Shown: piece after piece, positions 45,291 through 54,290 of the stretch
Layout of the letters: every line of letters starts with the position of its first letter
Position numbering within the stretch: position 1 is the first letter of the stretch
Assembly (NCBI RefSeq): GCF_046054155.1
Contig: NZ_JBEQCT010000002.1
Coordinates: 682,001 to 746,000 of the forward strand
Direction of reading: 5' to 3'
DNA: 64,000 bases
Origin: Celerinatantimonas yamalensis
Lineage (GTDB): Bacteria; Pseudomonadota; Gammaproteobacteria; Enterobacterales; Celerinatantimonadaceae
Notes under the pieces: model-generated
Databases searched by the model: none
What the model was told of the DNA's origin: nothing
The model's input: only the letters and a program-made list of their open reading frames with translations
Made by a program: the position numbers and the translations under genes

Positions 45291-46352
45291 TTAAGGCTTA
45301 TTGAAACTTAAGCCTTTAAAGCGGCTCAGCGCCACACTTTTCGATGGTGTGAGTTTATTTTTATCGGCTTGAATAAAGAATACTTTTAGACCTTCTTGCT
45401 GCGCGACCGACTGTCCAACCTTTGGTCCTAAACACAGCATAGCCGTCGCCCAAGCGTCACTGACACGCGGATCAGTGCCAAATACCGAAGCCGATACCAA
45501 ATCGTGTGTCACAGGAGCTCCACTTCGCGGATCAAGAATGTGTGAATATTCTTTGCCATTTTTATCAAATGAATGATGATAAGTTCCAGAGGTATCAAGC
45601 GTGACACCACTTTCATCATTAATAGTCACAATCCGATAAGGGACTAATCCATCTTTGGCGGGGATGGGCCGCTCAATCGCAATGCGCCATTTTTCACCTT
45701 CAGGTTTATGCCCCTTGATCTTCATATCTCCGCCAAATTCCACCAGATAGTTATGCACCCCATCGGTCTCAAGAATGTGGCTTAACTTACCGATGGTATA
45801 TCCTTCTCCCATCGATGAAAAATCAAGCTGCACACCGGGCAGTGTTTTACGAATACGCCCCCCAGCAGCATCGACCTCAACATTAGCGATACCAATATCC
45901 GCTTTAACCGCCGCGATTTGCTGCGCGCTAGGGACATGTAAAACATCGCTCTGGAACCCCCATAAGTCAAACAGCGGACCAATAGTTGGGTCATAGCACC
46001 CATCGGTCTGTTGATTGATCTGCTTGGCGATTTGAATCAATGCAATAAAATCTTTCGACGCTTTTTGCCAGGCAGTTGATGGATTGTGATTAAACTCAGA
46101 GATATATGAATCTTTGCGATAGGTCGACAACTCTTTATCGATACTCGCAAGTTCCTGATTAAACTGTTGACGAACCTTATCCACCGATAGCGAATTTTTT
46201 GACCACCAGCTAATATGATAAGTCGTGCCTTCAGCATAGCCGGAGACTTTCTCAATTTTGGGCGGCTGACCACACCCCGATAAAACCGCTGCAGTACCCA
46301 GCGTAATGAGGCTTAAGCGACATAGGTGAAATATATTTTTAGGCTTTAGCAT
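45291..46352 (-). CDS. apbE: FAD:protein FMN transferase ApbE
   Basis: Attaches FMN covalently to Thr residues of flavoproteins such as NqrB/NqrC and RnfG/RnfD. It is a 353-residue lipoprotein (lipobox LSGC near residue 26), so it acts in the periplasm. ApbE motifs: GYAEGTTYHISW, DKELSTYRKDSYISEFN, FSSMGEGYTIGKL, GGDMKIKGHK, and THDLVSASVFGTDPRVSDAWATAM with the metal-binding Asp/Thr region. It stands alone here; its targets are elsewhere. A weak hairpin (AGCCTTG / CAAGGCT at 45254-45278) lies beyond the stop. Confidence 0.93.
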   Translation of the reverse strand: MLKPKNIFHLCRLSLITLGTAAVLSGCGQPPKIEKVSGYAEGTTYHISWWSKNSLSVDKVRQQFNQELASIDKELSTYRKDSYISEFNHNPSTAWQKASKDFIALIQIAKQINQQTDGCYDPTIGPLFDLWGFQSDVLHVPSAQQIAAVKADIGIANVEVDAAGGRIRKTLPGVQLDFSSMGEGYTIGKLSHILETDGVHNYLVEFGGDMKIKGHKPEGEKWRIAIERPIPAKDGLVPYRIVTINDESGVTLDTSGTYHHSFDKNGKEYSHILDPRSGAPVTHDLVSASVFGTDPRVSDAWATAMLCLGPKVGQSVAQQEGLKVFFIQADKNKLTPSKSVALSRFKGLSFNKP

Positions 46353-46543
46353 GAACAGATCCTGCCCATCATAACAGTGTAGGCAAAGTCTAACAGCCCC
46401 TTTTCAGGGATGCTATAGAGAGACTATTTTTCTTACGCAGCACTTCAAACCTATTACTAATCATAGTGACTCGATTGCAATAATAAGCATCAAAAATGGC
46501 GGTTTAAATCACCGCCATTGACCTGCTGATAAACGAACAGTTT

Positions 46544-47878
46544 CTAAATAGGTGAAGCGGCAAGTTCTAATCTTGGGCGAAAACGAATCACCGCGAAGCT
46601 TGCCAATACCCCAACCACACACACCGCGGATACATAATAACTGGGTGCCAACACATCTTCGCGGATCAAGGCACTGACCAGCATCGGGGTGGTACCACCA
46701 AAGATGGCATACGCAACATTATACGAAAATGACAGCCCAGAGAAACGAATCGCTGCGGGAAAACTCTTCACCGCAATAGCCGGGACCACCCCAGATACAC
46801 CGACAAAGAACCCCACGACCGCATACATCGGGAATAATAACGAGGTATCATGTAACATCGTGCGATAAAAGATCGAGTAGCTCACCGCCAGTCCAATGCT
46901 AAAAATGGCCATAATGGGTCCATTACCAAATTTGTCGGCCAGCGCCCCCGCCACCACACAGCCCACTAACAGACAAATAATCGCGACGCTATTCGCTTCT
47001 AATGATGTTTGTGGGTCTAAATGAGCAACTTTTTGCAACAAAGATGGCGTCATCAAAATGGTCACCACAATCGCCGCAGTGAGTACCCACGTAACGGCCA
47101 TAGATACCAATACCGACGGTGTATACTCTTTAAGTACGGTTTTAATTGGCAACTCTTCACTTAATTCTTGGCTCTGTTGCATGGCTTTAAAAATCGGCGT
47201 TTCATGCAGCCAGCGACGCAAATACATCGTAATGAAGCCAAACACACCGCCCAGCAAAAATGGCAAGCGCCAGCCGTATTGGTGGATCTGTTCAGCACTT
47301 AGAACCGAATGCACGCCCGTTGCCACCAGTGAACCGATCAAGATCCCAGCCACAAGACCTGCTGACAAAGTCCCACACGCTAAACCAGTATGACGTTTTG
47401 AAACATGTTCTGTGACAAAAACCCAAGCACCAGGTGCTTCGCCACCGATTGCGGCCCCTTGCAACACTCGGCACATTAACAATAACAGTGGAGCCCAAAT
47501 ACCAATTGACGCATATGTTGGCATTAATCCAATTAAGGTTGTGGGAACCGCCATTAAAAAGATACTCAACATGAACATCCGCTTACGGCCTAACAGATCG
47601 CCAAAATGCGCCATGATAATACCGCCTAGAGGACGAGCAAGGTAACCGGCGGCAAAAATCCCGTATGTTTGTACTTGGCGCAACCATTCTGGCATATCCG
47701 TTGGGAAAAACAGGCTTCCCACCACATTGGCAAAGTAGACAAAAATAACAAAATCATAAAATTCTAACGCACCACCTAAAGCAGACAAGCTTAGTGTTTT
47801 ACCGTCACTCCAACTAAGCCGATGAGAATGCAGGACCTCTTCAGTTGATGCCATCGTGTGTTTGTCACTTGCTTCCAT
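46544..47878 (-). CDS. MFS transporter, MHS type (paralogue of 8494 gene)
   Basis: Twelve-helix inner-membrane symporter of 444 residues. The MHS marks are GGALEFYDFVIFVYF, HFGDLLGRKRMF and RVLQGAAIGGEAPGAWVFV. It shares long stretches with the product of 8494-9777, so the two are paralogues, although 37 kb apart. The substrate is unknown. Monocistronic; preceded by an AT-rich upstream region. Confidence 0.87.
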   Translation of the reverse strand: MEASDKHTMASTEEVLHSHRLSWSDGKTLSLSALGGALEFYDFVIFVYFANVVGSLFFPTDMPEWLRQVQTYGIFAAGYLARPLGGIIMAHFGDLLGRKRMFMLSIFLMAVPTTLIGLMPTYASIGIWAPLLLLMCRVLQGAAIGGEAPGAWVFVTEHVSKRHTGLACGTLSAGLVAGILIGSLVATGVHSVLSAEQIHQYGWRLPFLLGGVFGFITMYLRRWLHETPIFKAMQQSQELSEELPIKTVLKEYTPSVLVSMAVTWVLTAAIVVTILMTPSLLQKVAHLDPQTSLEANSVAIICLLVGCVVAGALADKFGNGPIMAIFSIGLAVSYSIFYRTMLHDTSLLFPMYAVVGFFVGVSGVVPAIAVKSFPAAIRFSGLSFSYNVAYAIFGGTTPMLVSALIREDVLAPSYYVSAVCVVGVLASFAVIRFRPRLELAASPI

Positions 47879-48824
47879 TTTTCAATCATCCATTAATTGC
47901 TAAAATTATGATTTTATTAAAAATAAATACCAAAAAATAAGCCATTAACTTAATAAGTATTTTAAATAAACAGCTTAAATGGAAATTTATTACCACATTC
48001 AATTATAATACGTTCAACTGTTGCCAAAATAAAGTAAATCATAGTTAATTCTTATGCCAAATTGGCATGTAGCGTCAAATATCACCCCAATTGTGTTTAT
48101 TTTCGGTCATATTTATCAGCTTCCAAAAACAAGTGCTCACCAAACAGACACAGCCACTCGTAAACATACATCTTCTCGCAACTGTTAAACTAACGATCTA
48201 GCCACACTCAAAAACTAACCATCAATTGATTACTGGCAGAGTTTGGCATCGATCTACTGCTTTAAAGGCTGCTTTTCGGTTCTGTAAAATCGAACAGACC
48301 CACGCCACAACATACTACAACCGTGCGCAAAGACACTTTCATAAGTGAAAAATGCAACCGAATCAACGCGCAAAATCATTTCGAATGACAGCAACGAGTA
48401 TGCGTTATTCACCAATATGTCAGCCAATTTTGCGCAATGCGCAGGCGTTTGAATCATCGGAATCGATGACTAACAAGCGCCAAACAAAAGCGGCGCTATC
48501 CCTAATATTAAGCTCTGCAAATGACATCGATGAGCTAACTGAAGTGAACGGCGATACCACATTACAGATAAACGCCCCTCTGACAAAAGGATGTAGATGT
48601 ATACGGGGATGAAGACAATGCCAAAGCGCAAAGCCATTGACGATGTACGCGAGTCTTTCGCGAGAATAGATGAAATAAGGCGATTTAATTTATATGAAAA
48701 GCAACGAACAATCATCAGCCTTGCCCATAATGGCAGCAGCCCAAAAGCTAACGAATGCTGCGGCCAAATTAGCCACTATGCTACAATCACAATCGTCTCT
48801 CGTTTTAACAAGGTTGAAGGTTGA
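47879..48824. other. Long divergent intergenic region, no convincing gene
   Basis: About 945 bases between the MHS transporter and nfsA. The left 150 bases are very AT-rich, consistent with a promoter. Several frames of 67-86 codons run on both strands from 48254 to 48824, but they overlap each other and show no ribosome site, domain or membrane pattern. Confidence 0.5.
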
Positions 48825-49553
48825 ATGATGAATCAAACCATTGAGTTACTCTGTCGCCACACATCCATTCGAAAATTCACAGACAAGCCAATTGAAACGG
48901 AGCAGCTCAACGCTATTTTAGTGGCTGCTCAAGCCGCCTCGACATCAAGCTTTCTGCAAGCCAGTAGCATCATTCGCATAACCGACTCAAACAAGCGGGC
49001 CGAATTAGTCAAGCTGAGTGGCAACCAACCGTGGGTCGGAGAAGCCGCTGAATTTTTTGTCTGGTGTGCTGATTTTCACCGCCATCAGCAAATTGCGCCT
49101 GATGCTAAATTAGGGTTTACCGAGCAGCTGTTGATTGGTGCAGTCGACACCGCATTGATGGCACAAAATGCGCTGACTGCCGCGGAATCACTGGGATTAG
49201 GTGGTGTATTTATTGGCGGCCTACGTAATAGCCCAAATGAAGTGGTCGAGTTGTTGAATCTTCCCCAACAGGTGCTCCCACTATTTGGCATGTGTTTAGG
49301 CCATCCAGCGCAGCAACCTAGCATTCGTCCGCGCTTACCACAATCGCTAGTCGTTCATGAAAATAGTTACGCAGAAGAGCTCGATGGCGATCAATTGGCT
49401 CAATATGATGCCAAAGTCCGTGATTATTACACCCATCGCGCTGGCGCTGATAAGATCATGAGCTGGAGTGATCAGATCACCGCTATTTTAGCTAAAGAGT
49501 CACGCCCATATATGCAATCCTTCGTTCAATCACAAGGTTTTGCCACTAAATAA
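48825..49553 (+). CDS. nfsA: Oxygen-insensitive NADPH nitroreductase NfsA type
   Basis: FMN-dependent reductase of nitroaromatics and quinones, 242 residues, cytoplasmic. Family marks: LLCRHTSIRKFTDKPI near residue 10 (FMN phosphate), AAQAASTSSFLQASSIIRI, GAVDTALMAQNALTAAESLGLGGVFIGG and GMCLGHPAQQPSIRPRLP. The length matches E. coli NfsA (240). The start may be 48825 or the next ATG at 48828. It lies next to, but is not part of, the RiPP cluster. Confidence 0.9.
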   Translation: MMNQTIELLCRHTSIRKFTDKPIETEQLNAILVAAQAASTSSFLQASSIIRITDSNKRAELVKLSGNQPWVGEAAEFFVWCADFHRHQQIAPDAKLGFTEQLLIGAVDTALMAQNALTAAESLGLGGVFIGGLRNSPNEVVELLNLPQQVLPLFGMCLGHPAQQPSIRPRLPQSLVVHENSYAEELDGDQLAQYDAKVRDYYTHRAGADKIMSWSDQITAILAKESRPYMQSFVQSQGFATK

Positions 49554-49736
49554 GATGACACCCAGCCACGCTGAAGTCACTGTAGCTGGGTAAACATCAA
49601 CACACCCAAGAGGATAGCTAGGCGACAGCCCTATTAATAATGCACCATCTCTTATAAAGAATTCATCAATAGGGGCGGTCTCATATTATCAAAACCGATT
49701 CATATTGACTCTGTGACTAAGTAAAGCGAATCACGA

Positions 49737-50960
49737 TCACTCCTTCTCATCAAACCATTGTAATAGAACCGCTAATTTTTTGGCCTGATGATTAAGCTCT
49801 TGCTGTTGATTCGATTTAAATACAGCGGGTAATCGCTGTAATATATACAACCATCGAAGTGGATAGTAGCAATAAACAAAAGGTGAATGGCGGCTCACGG
49901 GAAACTGAAGGCTAATATTGGTTTTGCTTGGAAAGATCTTGCGCGTTAGTATCCAGATCTTGTGCCACCAGCCATCACGCATCAAGTTGCTGAGCAGGAT
50001 CTGATCGCCTCTAGCGTGGTAGTCTTGTAAAGTCAGCTCATAAAAGTACTTGGCATCTTGGGCTAATGCTTGACCACCACGACCAACGGTTTGTAACCCT
50101 TGAATATCGACACGCTCATCATAAAGCTTGAGCATATACAAAACCAGTGAGCAGCCATCACATCCCCCGCCCTCCTCAGCCTTTTGCCAAAACAGTGCCC
50201 AGTCGATCGGTTCTTTTTGAATTAAAAAAGCAATGTCTGATAGGATTAATGGGCCATTATTGAACTTATGATCATAGCTGGCATGGATAATTAAATGCAG
50301 CAGTAAATCAGTCGCCGACATAAAGTGAATGGTACGACCTGCCATATCAACGTCCCGACAGCGCGCCCAAAAATGGGGATCAGTGGTTAAATCTTCTCCA
50401 GGCCAATCATCAGGGTTTAATACTTTATTATGCAGTTCCACCACCACTTGACTAGGGGATTGCAGCGGCATGAGGTGCTTAAGCATTGCTTGAGCGCTTT
50501 GGACGTCCCCTTGATATTTAGGTGGATGCACATACCCTTGCGCCAATAAAAGTTGATAAGCCGCCATGAGCTGCTCATCAGGGATCAATAAATCAATATC
50601 TCGCATCGGTCTTAACGCGGGATTAGGATAGACAAAGTAAGACAAATAACTGCCCTTTAATGCGATATGAGCAATCCCCGCTTGCTCTAACAGTTGGTGT
50701 AACTTCAACAGCTCTGCTTGCATCGTTAAGCCGCGTATCACGGCGCGTTGATAGTATTCTTTGAGTGTTTGCCAAAGTACCGCCGGCAACTGTAATTTCT
50801 TTTCTTTCAATCGCCAATAAAGAAGCGGTGCAATCCGATGCTCTCGGGCCATATGAATCAGCTGTTGCCAATGTGCATCAGTTAAAACCGCCAGTTGACT
50901 CGCCGTTATGCTGTCCTTCGGCGAAATCAATTCAAGTAAAATGGCTTTCATATCACTCAT
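49737..50960 (-). CDS. Nucleotidyltransferase-fold protein (NTP_transf_5) of lasso-type cluster
   Basis: A 407-residue protein with the NTP_transf_5 fold. The signature ALKGSYLSYFVYP-x-PALRPMRDIDLLI near residues 98-126 includes the metal-binding DID pair, and VVVELHNKV gives the third acid. In the Bacillus pseudomycoides lasso cluster (pseudomycoidin), a protein of this family was linked to adding sugars to a phosphorylated peptide, so a tailoring role is likely here too. It overlaps the ABC transporter gene by four bases (ATGA) and is the last gene of the B1-B2-ABC-NTase operon. Confidence 0.82.
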   Translation of the reverse strand: MSDMKAILLELISPKDSITASQLAVLTDAHWQQLIHMAREHRIAPLLYWRLKEKKLQLPAVLWQTLKEYYQRAVIRGLTMQAELLKLHQLLEQAGIAHIALKGSYLSYFVYPNPALRPMRDIDLLIPDEQLMAAYQLLLAQGYVHPPKYQGDVQSAQAMLKHLMPLQSPSQVVVELHNKVLNPDDWPGEDLTTDPHFWARCRDVDMAGRTIHFMSATDLLLHLIIHASYDHKFNNGPLILSDIAFLIQKEPIDWALFWQKAEEGGGCDGCSLVLYMLKLYDERVDIQGLQTVGRGGQALAQDAKYFYELTLQDYHARGDQILLSNLMRDGWWHKIWILTRKIFPSKTNISLQFPVSRHSPFVYCYYPLRWLYILQRLPAVFKSNQQQELNHQAKKLAVLLQWFDEKE

Positions 50961-52693
50961 TCGCAGCTACTCTGTGGTTGTCTTAAGCTCTGCCAGCTGC
51001 CTTGAGCAATTACTTGCCCGTTAGCCAACTTGATCACTTGGTCGGCATGTTCAAGAGTGGGAAGTCGATGGCCAATCACCACCAGAGTTAAATGACCATG
51101 AAGATTCTCAATCGCTTCTCTGATCCGAGATTCATTTTCCATATCAAGTGCACTGGTCGCTTCATCCAGAATTAATAACGCCGGACGTTTCAATAATGCT
51201 CTTGCTAAAACAATACGTTGTCGTTCACCACCGGAAAGCCTGACACCCCCATCCCCAACTTGAGTATCCAACTGAGCGGGTAGCTGAACGACAAATTCTG
51301 CGGCGGCTAACTTTAACGCATCCAATAAATCGTCTTCGCTGGCAGATGGATTGCCCCACAACAAATTATTACGAATGGTATCATTAAATAGAAAAATATC
51401 CTGAGGGACATAGGCCACCGAGCGGCGCCAGCTATGACGAAAATTTCCTGTAAGTTCAGTATCATCAACACGAATCAGACCGTTACTACTTTCCAGTAAT
51501 CCCATCAACAAGTCTGCTAAGGTGCTTTTACCCGCACCTGAGTGACCGATAATCGCAGTGGTAGTGCGCGCACGCAGTGTGATCGAAATATGTTTAAGCG
51601 CATCTTGATTTTCTTCATCATAACGAAATGAGACATTCTCAAAGGTAATCGCGCGGTGCAAAGACACCATCGCACTATCTCGTGGGGCTGTTGGTTCACC
51701 GTAGCGTTGATAAAGTGCTTGTAAGTGCTGCGCTTGAGTAAATGCTGGCAGTGCATGTAAACAATGATGGAGCTGCTGCTGCGCGGACATAAACAGGGGG
51801 ATCATCCGACTAAAAATAATCACCAGAGTCAATAATTGCGCAATATGCAAATGCCATAGTTCTAACCCAACAAACAGATAAATAATCAGCAACATCGCCC
51901 CGCCAATCTGAAATAAACCCTTGGCAAGACTCGTATCGATTTGAAAATTTAATTGCTGCTGACGTAATGTGCCCATAATGGTTTTAAATCGCTCAACAAA
52001 CGCATGTTCTCGACCAAGAATTTTAGCCAATTTAATACCAGCTAGACTTTGTTGAACATTACTTTGCATCGCTTGATTGGCTTCACCAAGCTGATGCCCG
52101 AGCGATAACGCGCGTTTACGTTGGCCACTTAACACCCATAACATCGCGCCACCGCTGATGAAAGCCAATAATGTGATAGGCCAAGATAGGCTAAAAGCGA
52201 CCACCAAATAAGCGACCATTGTCACCATTGAAGCAAGTAGTCCAAGGGTGAAATGAAAGCCCATTCCCACTCGGTTAATATCGGTTAATAGGCTATTCGC
52301 TTGTTCTGCTTGGCTTTGCATAGCAAGCCATTTCCACTCAGTGTTTAGCAATAATGAAAAATTCTTTAAACGCATCGTATCAACAAGTTGATACTGCATT
52401 GTTGCACTCATTTGTTCTCGAAAATATTGCAGTATCACTCGAACCACTATCAAAAATAAGACCGTTCCCATTAATGTGGTTAATGAAAAATGTAAGCCAA
52501 AATTTGCTAATTTTTCAATTAGTTGAGGCTGTTCACTCACTTCATTGGTTTGTAGTGATTGTAATAATGGGACTAACAACAAGACCCCGAATCCTTCCGT
52601 GATACCGGTCAGTACCATTAGCATTAATAGTAAGCCAACACGCCGATATGACACCATTTGCAGTAATGCCCGTATTACCTTCAACAATTGCAT
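50957..52693 (-). CDS. ABC transporter, fused permease and ATPase, lasso peptide exporter type
   Basis: Predicted exporter/immunity protein LasD of the RiPP cluster, 578 residues. Six transmembrane helices fill the N-terminal 310 residues. The ATPase has Walker A GHSGAGKS near 380, signature LSGGERQRIVLARALL near 484 and Walker B LLILDEATSALD near 505. No C39 peptidase domain is present, as expected where B2 cuts the leader. ATG 52693 is chosen because AAGGA lies eight bases upstream, inside the end of B2; the frame extends to 52732. It likely exports the mature peptide and protects the producer. Confidence 0.88.
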   Translation of the reverse strand: MQLLKVIRALLQMVSYRRVGLLLMLMVLTGITEGFGVLLLVPLLQSLQTNEVSEQPQLIEKLANFGLHFSLTTLMGTVLFLIVVRVILQYFREQMSATMQYQLVDTMRLKNFSLLLNTEWKWLAMQSQAEQANSLLTDINRVGMGFHFTLGLLASMVTMVAYLVVAFSLSWPITLLAFISGGAMLWVLSGQRKRALSLGHQLGEANQAMQSNVQQSLAGIKLAKILGREHAFVERFKTIMGTLRQQQLNFQIDTSLAKGLFQIGGAMLLIIYLFVGLELWHLHIAQLLTLVIIFSRMIPLFMSAQQQLHHCLHALPAFTQAQHLQALYQRYGEPTAPRDSAMVSLHRAITFENVSFRYDEENQDALKHISITLRARTTTAIIGHSGAGKSTLADLLMGLLESSNGLIRVDDTELTGNFRHSWRRSVAYVPQDIFLFNDTIRNNLLWGNPSASEDDLLDALKLAAAEFVVQLPAQLDTQVGDGGVRLSGGERQRIVLARALLKRPALLILDEATSALDMENESRIREAIENLHGHLTLVVIGHRLPTLEHADQVIKLANGQVIAQGSWQSLRQPQSSCE

Positions 52694-52697
52694 CAAA

Positions 52698-53165
52698 TTA
52701 AGTCCTTGATTGACGCTCAAATAAAAAGGCATTCATGACAGTAAACTGATTAAAGCTATAACCCCCGCTGACACGAATTTGCCCTGCAACGACCCATGCG
52801 TGGGCACTCAATTCATGCTGATGATCTTTAGCTAAGCCAAAAAAAAGTGTGCCGGGGATACCATAAAGCCCGAGTAATACTCGAGCGGTAATCGCTTGCG
52901 GAAAACAGTTGGAATTCCAAGGCGTATATACAGCCATACCTTGCACCACGCGACTAATTTGCTGGGCTCGTCTTTGCTGCGTATCGCTCAACAGCGGCAC
53001 CCAATACTGATTGCCCTGTGGCGTACCTAATCGACTAGCCAATAGCCGAAAAGGCAGAGTAAAGATCATCAACTTCGTCAGACCGAGTAGCACCCAGACT
53101 GGCGCAGCCCAAAGCTTCACAAAGTAAGTTTGCCGAGCAAATTTATGAAACGCTTGGATCAGCAC
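52698..53165 (-). CDS. Lasso peptide B2 protein, transglutaminase-like leader peptidase
   Basis: A 155-residue protein of the Transglut_core3 (lasso B2) family, which cleaves the leader from the precursor before cyclisation. The catalytic Cys is in TPWNSNCFPQAITARVLL near residue 87 and the His in SAHAWVVAG near residue 122; the GIPGTLFFGLAKD stretch between them is typical. The start is probably GTG at 53165, overlapping the end of B1 by 23 bases; no in-frame ATG lies nearby. Tight overlap with B1 and the ABC gene shows a single operon. B2 proteins need B1 to recognise the leader. Confidence 0.88.
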   Translation of the reverse strand: MLIQAFHKFARQTYFVKLWAAPVWVLLGLTKLMIFTLPFRLLASRLGTPQGNQYWVPLLSDTQQRRAQQISRVVQGMAVYTPWNSNCFPQAITARVLLGLYGIPGTLFFGLAKDHQHELSAHAWVVAGQIRVSGGYSFNQFTVMNAFLFERQSRT

Positions 53166-53448
53166 TTTTTATTACCAAGTTGTTGTTAATAAGCGATTGG
53201 CAAAACGCAATGACATCATGTTGGCACTGTGCATGTGCAATCTCGTATTCATCACAAAGCTTGACTACAAGCCCTCTTATGCGGATAGGTTCTGCTAATA
53301 ATTGCCAAATTTGGTTACCCGCACCACCGATACCATAGTAGTTGCCACTTTCAAGATCCATCATCACGGTTTCACCATCCATCTTGGTAAAAATCTGTTC
53401 AGGATTACGCTGTAAGCAAGTATCAAGGGTTAAATCTGTCATCGCCAT
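53143..53448 (-). CDS. PqqD-like RiPP recognition protein, lasso B1
   Basis: About 101 residues from ATG 53448, which is preceded by AGGAATGAG; longer (53490, 53454) and shorter (53442) starts are possible. The PqqD/RRE fold is shown by NPEQIFTKMDGETVMMDLESGNYYGIGGAGNQIWQLLAEP, followed by helices ending CQSLINNNLVI. In lasso clusters this protein binds the leader peptide and delivers it to B2. It is the first gene of the reverse operon. Upstream lies 840 bases without a clear precursor gene. Confidence 0.87.
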   Translation of the reverse strand: MAMTDLTLDTCLQRNPEQIFTKMDGETVMMDLESGNYYGIGGAGNQIWQLLAEPIRIRGLVVKLCDEYEIAHAQCQHDVIAFCQSLINNNLVIKSADPSVS

Positions 53449-54290
53449 GCTCATTCCTATTGATTGTCGCTTATCCAAAAGACTACACATGAAATTAAAC
53501 TCTATGAACTTTTAACATCTATTGACAAAAAAATCATCATTCAAACTTAAAAAAGTACTTATTTAAGGTATTCATCCGGTTCAATTCAAATTAACCTCAT
53601 TCTACATATAGCTTGTATATGAGCATCTAACAAATGGAGAATATGAGTAACACAGCATTCGTGATATACATGCCCCATACAATTAATATTCGTAAGTGTT
53701 TATATCAATACAGATAATGGGTATATCTGTCTATGAGCCAAAAGGTAAAAGGTAAAAGTGTATCCAGTTCGACCGAAACGGCATTAACAGGGTTATTGGT
53801 TACATCAACCTATTAAATTTATTATATATTTTTATTTACAGTCTTTTATATGATTTCGGATACTTACAAGATCAATGATAAATCGGTGATCATCCACACG
53901 TTTAAGGGTGAATGTGCATCCATGGTTATGGCGACGTTCACACCCATGCGGTATTAGATTACGGTTAACCTCGTTTATTTCTATATGTGTCCACATAAGT
54001 CCTGTTCCATATTGGATGAGCCATGTTGGACTGACGATGACATGAACAAACTTAACGCCGAGGACTCGATGAATACAGTGCTCTCGATAACTAATCATTT
54101 TTTAGCAATGAACTCGGGCACGATACAATGATTGGAATATCCATTGAGCGCAAATTTTTGATCAGTGACTCGACCCATTGACGGATAGAGCATCTAAAAC
54201 TGCAATTAAATTTCCACCATTCAGATTGTTAAATAATTTCATTACCACTTATGATTAAACTATTATCTAATATCAAAGGTATTTCATTTA
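53449..54290. other. Expected precursor locus: no convincing lasso precursor seen
   Basis: This 840-base AT-rich gap between divergent B1 and C genes is where a precursor gene would normally lie. I read both strands for a short frame with Thr two residues before Gly/Ala/Ser and an Asp/Glu seven to nine residues later, and found none. Small frames present: 53634-53717 (start with GGAGA, ends LYQYR), 53733-53816 (27 codons, with ALTGLLVTSTY but no acid), 53850-53957 (35 codons), 53985-54131 (48 codons), and a reverse 88-codon frame at 53832-54098. An IS-end-like string lies at 53757-53780. Confidence 0.5.
53832..54098 (-). CDS. Unidentified small reverse frame in cluster gap
   Basis: An 88-codon frame (MISYREHCIHRVLG... 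to IRNHIKDCK), on the same strand as the B1-B2 operon and 384 bases before B1. It is rich in His and Cys. It has no signal peptide, no clear ribosome site, and upstream codons in the same frame run on past a stop into sequence that also looks coding-like, so it may be a decayed gene. It lacks lasso precursor features. I cannot assign a function. Confidence 0.2.
   Translation of the reverse strand: MISYREHCIHRVLGVKFVHVIVSPTWLIQYGTGLMWTHIEINEVNRNLIPHGCERRHNHGCTFTLKRVDDHRFIIDLVSIRNHIKDCK

Noticed and set aside
48254..48824. Several 67-86 codon frames on both strands before nfsA
   Set aside because: They overlap one another, have no ribosome sites or domains, and disagree in strand.
53733..53816. 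27-codon forward frame ending ALTGLLVTSTY as lasso precursor
   Set aside because: Thr directly precedes Gly instead of being at -2, no Asp or Glu follows to close a ring, and the ribosome site is weak.
53832..54098. 88-codon reverse frame as lasso precursor (GLMWTHIE would allow an eight-residue ring)
   Set aside because: The Thr is at -1, the supposed core would be about 55 residues long, and there is no leader-like motif. The match is likely chance.
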